Assembly (NCBI RefSeq): GCF_040054535.1
Contig: NC_090783.1
Coordinates: forward strand, 1,827,501 to 1,891,500
Source of the DNA: Antennarius striatus
Taxonomy: Eukaryota > Chordata > Actinopteri > Lophiiformes > Antennariidae
Length of the DNA stretch: 64,000 nt
Direction of reading: 5' to 3'
Below are positions 32,569-48,972 of this stretch, one piece after another. A program made the translations under genes and the position numbers. Below the pieces are notes generated by a model that saw only the letters and a list, made by a program, of their open reading frames with translations, made no database searches and was not told where the DNA came from. Every line of letters begins with the position of its first letter. Positions within the stretch are counted from its first letter, which is position 1.

Positions 32569-33525
32569 CGCTCCGATTCGCGCTGTTACGCACACCCAAC
32601 GCGCGCCATCTCCACGCGCGTCTGCGTCAAACACGAACGAACGTTTCCTGGTTGGAGGGCGTGAGGCGCGCGTGGGCACGGTACGTGTAGGCTCGTGCGC
32701 TCAGCAGGAGCTCTGATTGGCATTCTCCCTACATCTGCCGTGACTCCTAAGAGGCTTAACACGCAGAGCGCCATATGAGGCTCCAGGGCTTTCCAAGTGA
32801 AATGAACTAAGCCTGCTGGAAACCTTGATCCCATTGAGCCACACATACAGTATGTCACCCTCTTTAGCCAATTAGAACACGGAATATTTTCTCCTTTTTT
32901 AATATTTATAGACAGATTCATGAATTTCTGTGTGGAAATTCGTGAATCTGGAAGGGGAGCGAACGATAAATCATACGGTTCATTGAATCAATTTAAAAAT
33001 AAATAAAATTACAGGAAAACAAAACACAATAAATATTATTTTCTTTATCAGCTTGACTTTCTTCATCTGTTCTATAACCTCTATTCAATCTAGTGACCCC
33101 CCCCCACACACACACACACACACACAGCTCCAGCAGGCTGTCGCTGGATAAGTAGCGGAGCCGTGGCGCACTTCCGCCCCCTAGTGGCGGAGTCAGGGCG
33201 GTGGAGAGGGGTATGAAAACAGATTTCAACATCAAGACAGGAAGCGGTTTAAAAATCAAGCAAACAGGAGAATAAATGTTTCGATTTTCAAGAACATTCT
33301 TATTGATCAATAGATTAATAATCCAGCCTGGATTAGATGTGAGCAGCTGTTTTAGTCAGCAGCTTCAGACGCGATTGTTTCGTCGTGTATTTTTGTTCGT
33401 TCAGTCGTGACGACAGAAAAACTTTATCTTCTGCAGACAGATCCAGAGGTCAAAGGTCAAGAATAAATAGACATTAAACATTAAGCTTTTATTCATGCAT
33501 CCATCATCCGTCGGAGGTGTGTGTG

Positions 33526-33595
<70 letters not shown>

Positions 33596-33919
33596 AGGCA
33601 GATTGTTGTACCATGCATAGAGCAGCACCAGTGAGTGGGCGTGAGGCCGTCCCCACTGGTGTCGATCGCTCTGGTGGGTCTTCAGCTGCTCTTCATCCAA
33701 ATAAAACAAGTTTGTTTTTAAAAACCTTCAAGATGTTTGGATGGAAATTTAAAAAAAAAAAAACACCATAAAAACCTGTGAACCCAATTGCATTCTGGGA
33801 GGAAGGGAGAGAAGAAGATGAAAAAAAACAACAACTTCCTGTTTGGATCCACATGAACGTCTCGGGCGGTTCAGAGACGGTCCGGCCCAAAGGTAACAGG
33901 ATTAATGAAGAGTCAGACA

Positions 33920-33921
<2 letters not shown>

Positions 33922-34010
<89 letters not shown>
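33922..34010. repeat. (CA)n microsatellite
   Basis: This is about 89 bp of CA, in opposite sense to the (TG)n at about 33525-33594. Confidence 0.97.
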
Positions 34011-34013
<3 letters not shown>

Positions 34014-34537
34014 CTATTGGAGTTTCGAACTAAGCAAATACATTAACTCAATTTAGAGTTTGGGATTAAGGGCCGACGCCCCCCCCCCTTATCCCAAGAT
34101 GCACCCCCCCCCACCCCCCGTCTTCCCTTCTTCTTTCATCTCTCGTTCATTTGGATGGATTTGGATGGAATCAGCTGATGCTCCGTCCTCCTCTTCTTTC
34201 TCCTGCAGCCCCCATTCCCCCTTTTTTTTGGGGGGGGGGCTGGAGCTCCTGGTCTCTATAGTTATGGGCTGGGGGGCCATCTGTCACCGTGCACATTCAC
34301 GCCGCCACCAGAAGGCCGCAACATGTGCAGACTTAAATGGAGAACCCAACTTTCCCAGGACACACAGGCCTGACCCCGGCAGCCGCGGCAACCCCCCCTC
34401 GCCCCCCCACCCCTCCTCCATCCCATAATCACCAGCATCCAGCATCCCTGAAGACCCCGACCCCACCCACCTGCCACACCCTCCTCCATGAAACACCGTC
34501 TGCATGTGAAACACACACACACACACACAGACACACA

Positions 34538-34572
<35 letters not shown>

Positions 34573-35234
34573 ATGGATCTCCACCTGATGTAGCAGCTGA
34601 TGGGGGGGGGGTCAGCTGATTGGTAAACTGATTGTGATGAAGAGGAGGAGGAAGGAGGCCGCAGTGTGTGTGTGCATGTTGTGTGTTGTTTTTTTGTTGG
34701 GGGGGGGGGTAACAGGATTGGTCGTGTCTGTGAGACCCAGGGGGGAGGACAATGGGCCGGGCGGGGGTGGGGCGAGTGTCACACGCTTTTGCTTTGTGGC
34801 TCGGTCAACAGGCGTGTGCCGCCGGTGTCGTCTCACCCCCCACCCCCCCACCCCGCCTGCTGTCCCCCTCCTGGAAGGAGCGGCAGCCATGAGAACTCAG
34901 GGTGGGTGTGGGGGGGGGGTATAATGAGGGGCGTGCTGTTTCTTATCAAAGATGGACAAGCCATCATTACAATCATCATTAGACGCTGCACAATGGAGGA
35001 CGCCCCCCCAAAACCCAAGCAGTGGAGGGGGGGGTCCTCCTGAGGAAGAGGAGCAGCAGAGGAGGAGGAAGAGGAGGAAGAGGAGGAAGAGGAGAACCTA
35101 CAACATCTCCATTTGCTGAGCTGGTGACTCATCAGGAGCTGAAATCTGGATGAAATCCCATGATTCATCAGGGCGACGCCCCCTTTAGCGCGTTGGTACA
35201 CATCTGACAGGAAGCAGCAGGAAACTGTCTGTAA

Positions 35235-35605
35235 GCCAGTTTAAACCAGTTTAAACCAGTGTAAACCAGTGTAAACCAGTTTAAACCATTTTAAACCAGT
35301 TTAAACTAGTGTAAACCAGTGTAATCCAGTAAAACTGGTTTAAACCAGTTGCAACCATTGTAAACAAGTTTAAACCAGTGTAAATCAGTTTGAACCAGTG
35401 TGAACTAGTTTAAACCTGTTTTTGAAGCTGTCTATACCAGTTTAAACCAGTGTCAACAAGTTTAAACCAATGTAAACCAGTGTAAACCAGTTTAAACCAG
35501 ACTAAACCAGTTTAAATCAGTTTAAACCAGTTTAAACTAGTATAAACCAGTTTAAACCAGTTTAAACCAGTTTAAACCAGTTTAAACCAGTTTAAACCAG
35601 TCTTA
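35235..35605. repeat. 10-bp minisatellite (TTTAAACCAG)n
   Basis: This is about 370 bp of imperfect TTTAAACCAG / TGTAAACCAG units, more regular at the right end (35530-35600) than in the middle. Confidence 0.93.
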
Positions 35606-37203
35606 TCAATCGGGGGATGGATTTATTGATACATATTCACACACAACTTCTGATCCTCTGTCCATCAGAACTGTGCTGGGGGGGTCTACCCCCATCCGGG
35701 GTACCCCCCCCCCCACTCTGAGTTCCTCATCATTAAAGTCGTTCCTAAAAACGTGTCGCTTTCTCCAACTCCTTTTTAATTCTCTCTGCCGGCCTTCACC
35801 CCGCCCCCCCTCCCCGGTCACCAGGAGTATTGTCATGCTCCTGAAGGTGGAGGGGAGGTGTGTGTGTGGGGGGGGGGGCATGACGCTGCAGCAGCGGCAG
35901 CTGGCGGCCCAGCTTGCGGGGGCCATCTCCTCACAAAGGAGAGTCTTCCCCCTGGGGCCGGTGATTTAGGACAGGGCTCTCCGGACCGGCCCCCGGAGAG
36001 GACACCGGCTTCAGAGGAACGCACCCCCCTGACCCACCCCAAAAGAAACCCCCCCATCACACCGTGGCTAAGCTCTCTCCTGGGACGGGGAGGCCGGCCC
36101 CCGCCTCCGGACAGGGGAGCATTCCTGAGGTGTAACACTGACACTGGCTGGACACAATGGGGGGGGGGGCGTGGAGGTGAGGGGTGGGGGGCACAACAGG
36201 TGCGTGTGGATCCTCTGTCCACCGGCGGCAGCTGAGAGATGGGATGGGGGGGCTCTTATCCGCCGCCGCCCCACCGTCGGGCTGTTGGACTCGTTTCTGC
36301 AACAAAAACAGGGTTTTATGTGTAACCTGGTCCCGGCCCCGCCCTGATGCGACACCCCCCCACTCAACCTGACCCCCCCACCCCCCCAGCTAACACCTGC
36401 CGTCCCAGGACCCCCCCAAACAACCCGACGTCCACTTCTACCGCCAGAGAACCACTTGTTTTAAACACCAGCACTCCACAGTGAAGCACCCAGGCACCTC
36501 TGTACCCCCCCTCACCTCCCAACCCCCTCTTGACCCCCCCCCCCCGTCCTGCCCCTCTGAATTATGGGATGTCTCAAATGAGCAGTCGTACAGCAGATTG
36601 TCCGCTGCAGCCACTTGATCTAACCGGCGACAATGCCTCCAAAAGAGCTGGTGGGGGGGTGGGGGGTTATCCTGGGGGGATAGGCAGGATTTGGTTACCG
36701 CATCCCCATTGTGGTGGTCACCCCCCCTCCCCCCCAGGTCCCATGGAAAGTTGAAAAGGGGGGGGGCATGTGCACATATGTGGAGCCACAGCGCAGGTGT
36801 CTACATCTGTTCCGTTCTGGGCAGATGCTCGTGGAGATAGAGAGGGTGAGTCGGGTGAGTCGGGTGAGTCGGGGGTGGGGGGTTGTGAAGGGGGCGGGGG
36901 GGGCTACCTCTGTTTATTTTCCCATCATTCACCCTGGTGTTTAAAGCTGGGGGAGCGGCGTGGTGTCTGCGTCCTCAGCATCAGATACCAGCTGGGTGGA
37001 GGTGGAGGTCGGTTCTCCTGGTTCCAGGAAGTTTAGTAGAAATAAAGTATTTTAGGTCATTTCTCAAGTGGAAAATCCTGAAATAAGAATTTATCCAGTT
37101 AGGATTCAGATTTTCAAAATAGAAATGGGAAGTTCTAAGATTGTGGTCACACAAAATGACACGGAAACGTTTAAAATCAAACGATTTGAACGATTTTTAG
37201 GAT

Positions 37204-37966
37204 GATGGAGGATGGAGGATGGAGGATGGAGGATGGAGGATGGAGGATGGAGGATGGAGGATGGAGGATGGAGGATGAAGGATGGAGGATGGAGGATGGA
37301 GGATGAAGGATGGAGGATGGAGGATGGAGGATGGAGGATGGAGGATGGAGGATGAAGGATGGAGGATGGAGGATGGAGGATGGAGGATGGAGGATGGAGG
37401 ATGGAGGATGGAGGATGGAGGATGGAGGATGAAGGATGGAGGATGGAATGAAGGATGGAGGATGAAGGATGGAGTGAAGGATGAAGGATGAAGGATGAAG
37501 GATGGAGGATGGAGGATGGAGGATGAAGGATGAAGGATGGAGGATGGAGGATGGAGGATGGAGGATGGAGGATGGAGGATGGAGGATGGAGGATGAAGGA
37601 TGGAGGATGGAGGATGGAGGATGGAGGATGGAGGATGAAGGATGGAGGATGGAGGATGGAGGATGGAGGATGGAGGATGGAGGATGGAGTGAAGGATGGA
37701 GGATGAAGGACGAAGGACAGAGGATGGAGGATGGAGGATGGAGGATGAAGGATGGAGGATGGAGGATGGAGGATGGAGTGAAGGATGGAGGATGAAGGAC
37801 GAAGGATGGAGGATGGAGGATGGAGTGAAGGATGGAGGATGGAGGATGGAGGATGGAGGATGGAGGATGGAGGATGAAGGACGAAGGATGGAGGATGGAG
37901 GATGAAGGATGAAGGATGGAGGATGTAGGATGTAGGATGGAGGATGGAGGATGGAGGATGGAGGAT
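37204..37966. repeat. 7-bp minisatellite (ATGGAGG)n
   Basis: This is about 760 bp of ATGGAGG with ATGAAGG and occasional AGTGAAGG or ACGAAGG variants. Strand asymmetry is strong: the + strand is almost free of C. The long open frames it creates on both strands are a by-product of the 7-base period. Confidence 0.96.
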
Positions 37967-38335
37967 TTGTCGCCGTTTCAAACTGTCACGCTTTACATTC
38001 TCTTCGTTTCCATGGCAACAGCAGAGCCTAAACCCGTTAATTCTGGTTTGATATTTGGGGAACCCGTTTCCATGACGTCATAAGCTCCTAGTTTATGGAG
38101 CGTGCTGATTGTTTACCCATCGCTCTGACGTCATCAGCGGCGCCAACCTTCACTGTTTGTTGTGGGCGAACGTGTCGCGCGGGTGTCAGCTGTTGGTCCA
38201 TCGATCCGTTCGTAGGGACGCGCGTGTGGAGCGGCGGGGAGGCGCGCGACAGATGTGCGGTCATAAACACTGGCACGCGACCGGCCGCGTACGGCTTCCC
38301 TCGGGCCCCTCCCCCTTAGGTCCCCAGTGTGTCCG

Positions 38336-38336
<1 letters not shown>

Positions 38337-38374
<38 letters not shown>

Positions 38375-38427
38375 TCACACACACACACAAACACACACAC
38401 TCACACACACACACAAACACACACACT

Positions 38428-38458
<31 letters not shown>

Positions 38459-38462
38459 ACAC
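38337..38462. repeat. (CA)n with regular interruptions
   Basis: This is a compound array of CA with periodic AAACA and CTCACA interruptions, suggesting a higher-order repeat of roughly 30 bp. Confidence 0.93.
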
Positions 38463-40857
38463 TGGCAGGCGTCTACCCCCCCACCATAAACGTCTCCAGG
38501 AACAGCCCCCGTATGCAAATGAGGCAGCAGCCGGTACCGGGAGTTTCCGCGGCGCGTGGGAAGCGACAAGGAGGCTCGCGGAGGTCTGGGGGAGCCCTGA
38601 GGGCCCCTGTGCCCCCCCACCCCCAACCCCCACCCTGAGACCCCCCCACCAGCTGCTGGTCTCAGTAATCTGATCTGAACACAAAGGAGCCTGTTGATCC
38701 CAGCAGGTAAAACCAGAACCGGTTCGGTTCCCGGTAAAGATCCCTTCACGGACGTCAGGAAAAACCAGCACTTATAAATAAACGTCAGCTTTCAGAGTGG
38801 GATTCGATCTATTGACGTAAAGTGACGCTTTAGTGTCGTGGGAATAATTACAATGACTATTTTCATGACGTCATTTACGTCTTTTGCGCGTCTGCGCGCA
38901 AAAACATCTCAAACTCCTCCTCCTCTTCCTCCTTCCTCCTGCTCTTCCCCCAGCTCCCCCAGCTCCTCATACCCCCCCCCCACACACACACACTCCATCT
39001 AATTGCTCCTCCGTCATTCAGGAGCGGAACCATCAACCTTTGGCACCTTTACGCGCGGACTTGGACGCGTCCAACACGCGTTCAGGGCGCGTGTTGGACG
39101 CGTTCACTGATCAGGTATCAGTCCACTACACAAACAAACAAAAAAAAAAATCGATCGATCATCACGCCGCATCACTCTCGCGCCTCCCCTTCCGCGGTCA
39201 CGGCTTCATATGATCGATATCGTGTGATGCGCGCCGTGTTTACGTTCCCACGACTGACCATGTGTCGTCTCCTCTTTGGGGACCAAGAAAGGGAAAGAAA
39301 AAAAAAACCCTGGTGGCTTCCCCCCTCGCCATATGGCCCCTGAGGGCCCATACCGTTACAGGTCCTTTAACATGCTTCCAGTGGGTAGACGGTGCCCGGA
39401 GGGAGGCAAGCAGGGACATAAACGTCGTTTTCTGGATGTGTGGAGGAAAGGGGGTGGGTGCGAGGGGGGGGGGGGGGTTGTGAATGGCAGATGGCTTGTA
39501 AGGGTCTGTCCGCGTCTGAAGGCGTGTCGTGGTCCTTCAGTGAGGACCCCCTCCCTCACTGACTCACCCACTCCTCTCCCTCCTCCCTCCCGCATGCACA
39601 ATCAATGGAAATTAAAGCTCAGAGAATGGATGAATAGTCAGACCCCGACTCACCCTTTTTGTTGGTCGCGGCCCCCGGTGGGCAGGAGTTAAACTACAGG
39701 ACCCCCCCCCCCCGACCCCGCATACCCCCCCCCACTACAGTAGCTCCTCACTTAAACAGTCGGAGCGCAGCGGCTTCTTGGCTCCAGGATCGGTTTGGGT
39801 TCGCGTCCCACCGGCGCGTCTTTTACGCGCGGCTCCAATCCGGATTCACACCTGCGCGTTCGTCCCGGTCACGTGATCAAAAACACCTTCCTACAGGTCT
39901 GCGTGTTTTCTGTTAAAAAACAACAACAACAACAACAAAAAACAACTCACGTCACGTCATTCTTTCCGGAAGCTGTAAAACATTTGACGTCACTCGTGTC
40001 CTGCAGCGAACGTATAATCGATCCCCGCGTCTCTGTCGGAGGTTAATCGGTGTGAAAGGAGGTTTATTGACGGGGAGGGGGGGGGCTCCTAATGATCAGG
40101 GGTGATCAGTAACCATCGATCAGAAAGGGAGAGAGCGTGAGCTCACGCCCCGCCCCCCTTTGACAGTGTGAACGGCAGGTAACGGACACCGGTGAGGCGG
40201 GACGGACCCACGCTCCTCCCGCTCCCCCATTCAGGAGCGGTACGCGTGCACGTGCGCGCGACACACCCAGTAAATAGTGAACGCGCGCGCTAAACAGGAT
40301 CAATATTTAGAGAATAGAAAAAAACAACAACAAACGTAGCTGATATTTGTCATGCTTGAAGTGAAAGGGAAGGGTGGGGGGTAAATGGGGGGGTGGGTTA
40401 TTGTGTGTAGGACGTGTGGACGCGCGCTCAAGCAAGGGAAGCGCGCTCCCGGTGTTATTGAGTGGAGAGCAGGTGCTGGAAGAATTACCATACAGCTGAG
40501 GGGAGGGGGGTGATGGGGGGTAAGAGGGGTGGTGGTTGTGGTGGGGGCAAACTTATTCCTTCACCGCACACACAATGGTGGAAGTTGCCCCCTCATGTCG
40601 GCCACGCGAGCGACTACGGTGTGCGCGTGCACGTGCACGCACACACAAAGGAGGCGCGCACGCGTTTTCTTTTCGCACCTCAGGAAATAGATGGAGAAAA
40701 AAAAGAGGGAGAGAAGGATGGGAAAGCAGGACCCCCCTCTTCCAAAAAAAAAAAAAAAGCTTACATCACCCCCCAGCTCTGCCAAGGAATGTTTTCCTCC
40801 CGACTCCTGATTCAAAGGCAGAAATACCAAAATTCAGAAAAGAGGGATGAAGAGAAG

Positions 40858-40920
40858 GAGGGGGAGGAGGAGGAGGAAGAGGAGGAGGAAGAGGAGGAGG
40901 AAGAGGAGGAGGAAGAGGGG
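40858..40920. repeat. (GGA)n / GAGGAGGAAGAG purine tract
   Basis: This is an all-purine stretch of about 60 bp in which GAGGAGGAA recurs. Confidence 0.9.
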
Positions 40921-41498
40921 TGTAAACAATTAACTGACTCAGGTTTTGGCCAAAGGAACATTTTTTTCCTCCTCCTTTGAATCACATTTTTATCCTTCTT
41001 CCCTTCTTTGTTTGACGCTTCGACTCCTCAGACGCCAAAAACAAAGTTTGTCCAGTGAGGCGACAGCTGGGGGGGGGGGAAGATGTGGGTGTGGGGACAT
41101 ACACACACACACACACACATGTGATCCACATCCCGACACAAAGCTGCGGCTTCTCGGATTCCACGGAAACCTTCAGACGCTCCCGGTTCGGAACGAACAT
41201 CAACTGTTAAATTTACTGGAAATAGTCTAGTAAAAGTGATTTATATCCTCTTTATTTTTGTAACCCCCCCCCACTCCCCCACTCTCTCCCCGTCCTCCCC
41301 CATCTGAAAAAACTTAAGAGCTCATTTCTATTTCATCTCTATTTCTTATTTTCAACTGGAAATATTTCCACGCGTCTCCATTCTGAGCTCAGATCCAAAA
41401 CTGAAGTTCTTTTGGGGCGCCTGAGTGGGACCCCATTGTGGGGAGTCGGGCCAGATTGGGGAGGTGAAGTCAGGGAGGAGGAGGAGGGGGGAGGGGCA

Positions 41499-41541
41499 CA
41501 TTTGCATGCTATTACCATAGCATGTGTCAGGCCGTATATAA
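41499..41541 (+). promoter_or_regulatory. Putative dld core promoter: octamer, palindrome, TATA box
   Basis: ATTTGCAT (41499-41506) overlaps a palindrome CATGCTAT-tacc-ATAGCATG (41504-41523), whose end forms an E-box CATGTG. TATATAA follows at 41535-41541. Transcription would begin near 41565 and give a 5' UTR of about 530 nt before the ATG at 42099. The positions and motifs are seen; the promoter role is inferred. Confidence 0.5.
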
Positions 41542-42098
41542 CCGGCTGCAGGCCGCCTTGGGTGAAGACAGACGCGCATTTCACCGTGAAGAAACACAAC
41601 GGGAGGAGGACGGAAGCATGTTGGACCAGTGACAAATCTGTCCGTGGGCTCGACCGAAACCTTCACTCACAAGCAGAACTTTTTAAACTTGTCACCTTCT
41701 TCACACAAAAATAAGGAACCATTCTTTTTTTTCTTCCTTTTTCTCTTTTTACGCACTGGATTTACGCGTCAGAACGGAACCGGAGGACTTCTCTAACTCG
41801 TTTCCACGCATCTGTTGTGATCTGATTGGTGTGTGTGTGTGCGTGCGTGCGTGTGTGTGTGTGAGTGAGTGTGTGTGAGTGTGAAAGTTTTTTGGGATTT
41901 ATCCTTCCTCGCTCCTCGGGACATGAGCGGGAGCGCGCTTGGCTGACAAGCCGCAGAAGTTGATGAGAAAACTCCGACAGAAACGCGCTCCATGCGTCTT
42001 CCTCTGAGGGGCTGAACCGGAGGAGGCACCGTGAGGACAAGCAGAGCCCCGAGACTTTTATTTTTATTTATTCCTTATTTATTATCTATTTATTTAAT

Positions 42099-46624
<4,526 letters not shown>

Positions 46625-48924
46625 CGAGCCACCGACGGGCTGCCCGTTACTCATTTGCTCTATGGGAGAGTTTTTGTACTCCTTCAGATGCTGCTCTAAC
46701 CCTAGGGGGAGGTGTCCCGCCTTGAGACTGCTGCTGATACCGAGACGTTTAACTGATATTCAGAGTGAGCTGGTTCTCTACTGGAAACTAAGCGCAGGCA
46801 GCGGCGGCCTGTGGGATAAGAACTGGCAGGGTAAAACTCGAGTTTACAGTGTAAAGTAAACCGACTCTTAGCTTTGTTCTTTTTTTATCGAAGGGGGTGG
46901 GGGTTAAATAAAAACTATAAAGGGGGTACCGCGAAATATTTTTTTTGTTCTTTTTTGTCTCTGCAACATTTGCACCCGGGCCTTTTCTCTACCCCACACG
47001 CCGTTGCTGAGCGCAGGAACTGCATCAAACGGTGGATGTTCGGCCATACTGGCCTGTTCTTCACGAGGATGACCACATGGGCGGAGCTCCCATCACGACA
47101 CCTGTGAAGACTGTATGTATACTTCATCACTGTGTTAACCGAAGTGCGTTTTCTACACCCCCCCCCAAAAAAAAAGCCCTCCAAAATGGTTTTTTGACAT
47201 AGTATTGTTCATGTTTTTCTAATTTCCAGGGGGGAATATGAAATTTTTTGTCTTAATTGAAAAAAAAAGTTCATTTTTTTTATACAGATTGTCCTTTTTT
47301 TGTAAAATAACAAAGAAAAAAAACCCAAGAAAAAAGATTTAAAACTATGATTTAATTTAAGTTAATTTATGTTATTTTTATTTTTATTGTATATTTGTGA
47401 TGTTTATGATTATTATTTAAGTTGGCTTTTCTAATAATGATATTTGCAAAGGCACTTCAGGTTGATGGGACTTTTTTTTGTTGTTGTTGTTGAAAAAAAT
47501 GTTATTTAAGAGGGATTATCCTGTAAAAAACGATGTTACCGTCTCCTTTACTGTTTTTTTTTTTTTGAATGAAGGAATTAGCCAAGACTATTTTTCCAAA
47601 TAAATATTGCTAAACGTGAAATTTGAATTGCATCCAACTTTTTGTGTCGTCCATCTGCGAGCACCGTGGAAAAAAAAACAACACAACACTCCTTCAGGCT
47701 TCTGTGAGCAAAGTTAATCAGTAACATCTGTTGTCTTCGCCCGGCGACCCCATGGGGGGGCTTTTCTATGCCCACACTGTTGGCTACTGCCAGAAGTTGA
47801 AAGTGTCTCCCTGGAGACGGAAGAGGGGGCCTATTCATAAAAAAACAATGACCCTACGCTAGATTTACCACCACCACCACCCCCCAAACTAAAGAACGAC
47901 TCAGGTAATTCATGGCTCTAAAATTCAGATCTGTGTCGAGTTACGCCCACCGGACGTTCCGCTGAAATACAGAAGAAAATAAACCCAGAGTGATTTTTCT
48001 GAATAGTTTTTTCTTCACAATTAACTCCAAACGGCTCCAGTTGGATTCGGACACTAATAACTGTAAATCATCAGCCGGTAGGGACGAGGCTTTTAGAACC
48101 CGGTTGTATTATGAGCGCAGACATTAGCAGACAATGATGGAATCAACAATGGGGGGGCACACAAAAGGCCACCCTTGGGAGAAGCCTGCCTGTCCCTCGG
48201 CATGCTGGGAGAAAGAGAGTAACAGCAACAGATGTTGTTGAGTAACAGATGCCTTCTGGCCAGAGTTCAGCCTCGACCAACCAGGCCTTCAAAGATGGGG
48301 GGTGGTGGTGGAGTGGGGGGGGGTGGTGGAAGAAAAGACAGCTTTCACATTGTCGTCCTGATAATATGCTGGGATTTTGAGAAATGGTGGTGATAAGAGG
48401 GAACTAGGAGGAGCTTTGTGTTGGGCTACAGTAAAGGAAAGAAGGAACGTTTTTTATCACGCCTCAGAGAACACTAGGGGGGTGTCAGTGGATCCTGAGG
48501 GGTCGGGAGGAAGTTCATCCGTTTCTGATCCTTCCTTCAGTCTGAGATGTGAGCTGCCTGTAAAGATTTAACGGGTTCTTTAATGGAGGAGAAACAGTCC
48601 AGTGGAAACGACTTCCTATTCAGACAGGAAGTGAAGAAGAACCAGGAGATACGAGTTGAAATAAGTTAAAATTAATGAGAATAATGACAATCATTTGAAT
48701 CCGTTCCAGTAAAACCCCCTAAATTATGAAAGACAACAAACATTTTATGAATCCACACGTGGTAAAGAACGAGATTCGGTCTCACCGATGTCGTATCCAT
48801 CCGACAACACGTGGTAAAGAACGAGATACGGTCTCACTGAACGGACAGAGCGTCGACTCGTTTCTCAAACAACTTGTATCTCGACGTTCTACTTCATTTC
48901 AAACGTAGAATGATCACACACGCG

Positions 48925-48972
<48 letters not shown>

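Larger units (their letters stand above)
32700..42098. other. RhoU-like to dld intergenic region (9.4 kb), divergent genes
   Basis: No coding exon with splice sites or homology was recognised. Contents: (TG)n at about 33525-33594, (CA)n 33922-34010 and 34510-34570, C and G homopolymer runs (34080-36920), a 10-bp minisatellite (35235-35605), a 7-bp minisatellite (37204-37966), (CA)n with AACACA variants 38337-38462, a purine-rich GGA tract 40858-40920 and the dld promoter near 41500. The RhoU-like and dld genes point away from each other, so both promoters lie here. Confidence 0.7.

Noticed and set aside
35235..35605. Regular short repeats resembling a CRISPR array
   Set aside because: Units are contiguous with no unique spacers and the genome is a vertebrate; this is a minisatellite.
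36611..36622. CTTGATCTAACC, a 12-base match to part of miR-218, the microRNA of slit2/slit3 introns
   Set aside because: The flanking bases do not match the rest of miR-218, no star-strand hairpin is visible, and it is not in slit1.
37106..37981. 291-codon minus-strand frame with ILHPPSS repeats
   Set aside because: It is fully explained by the 7-bp minisatellite.
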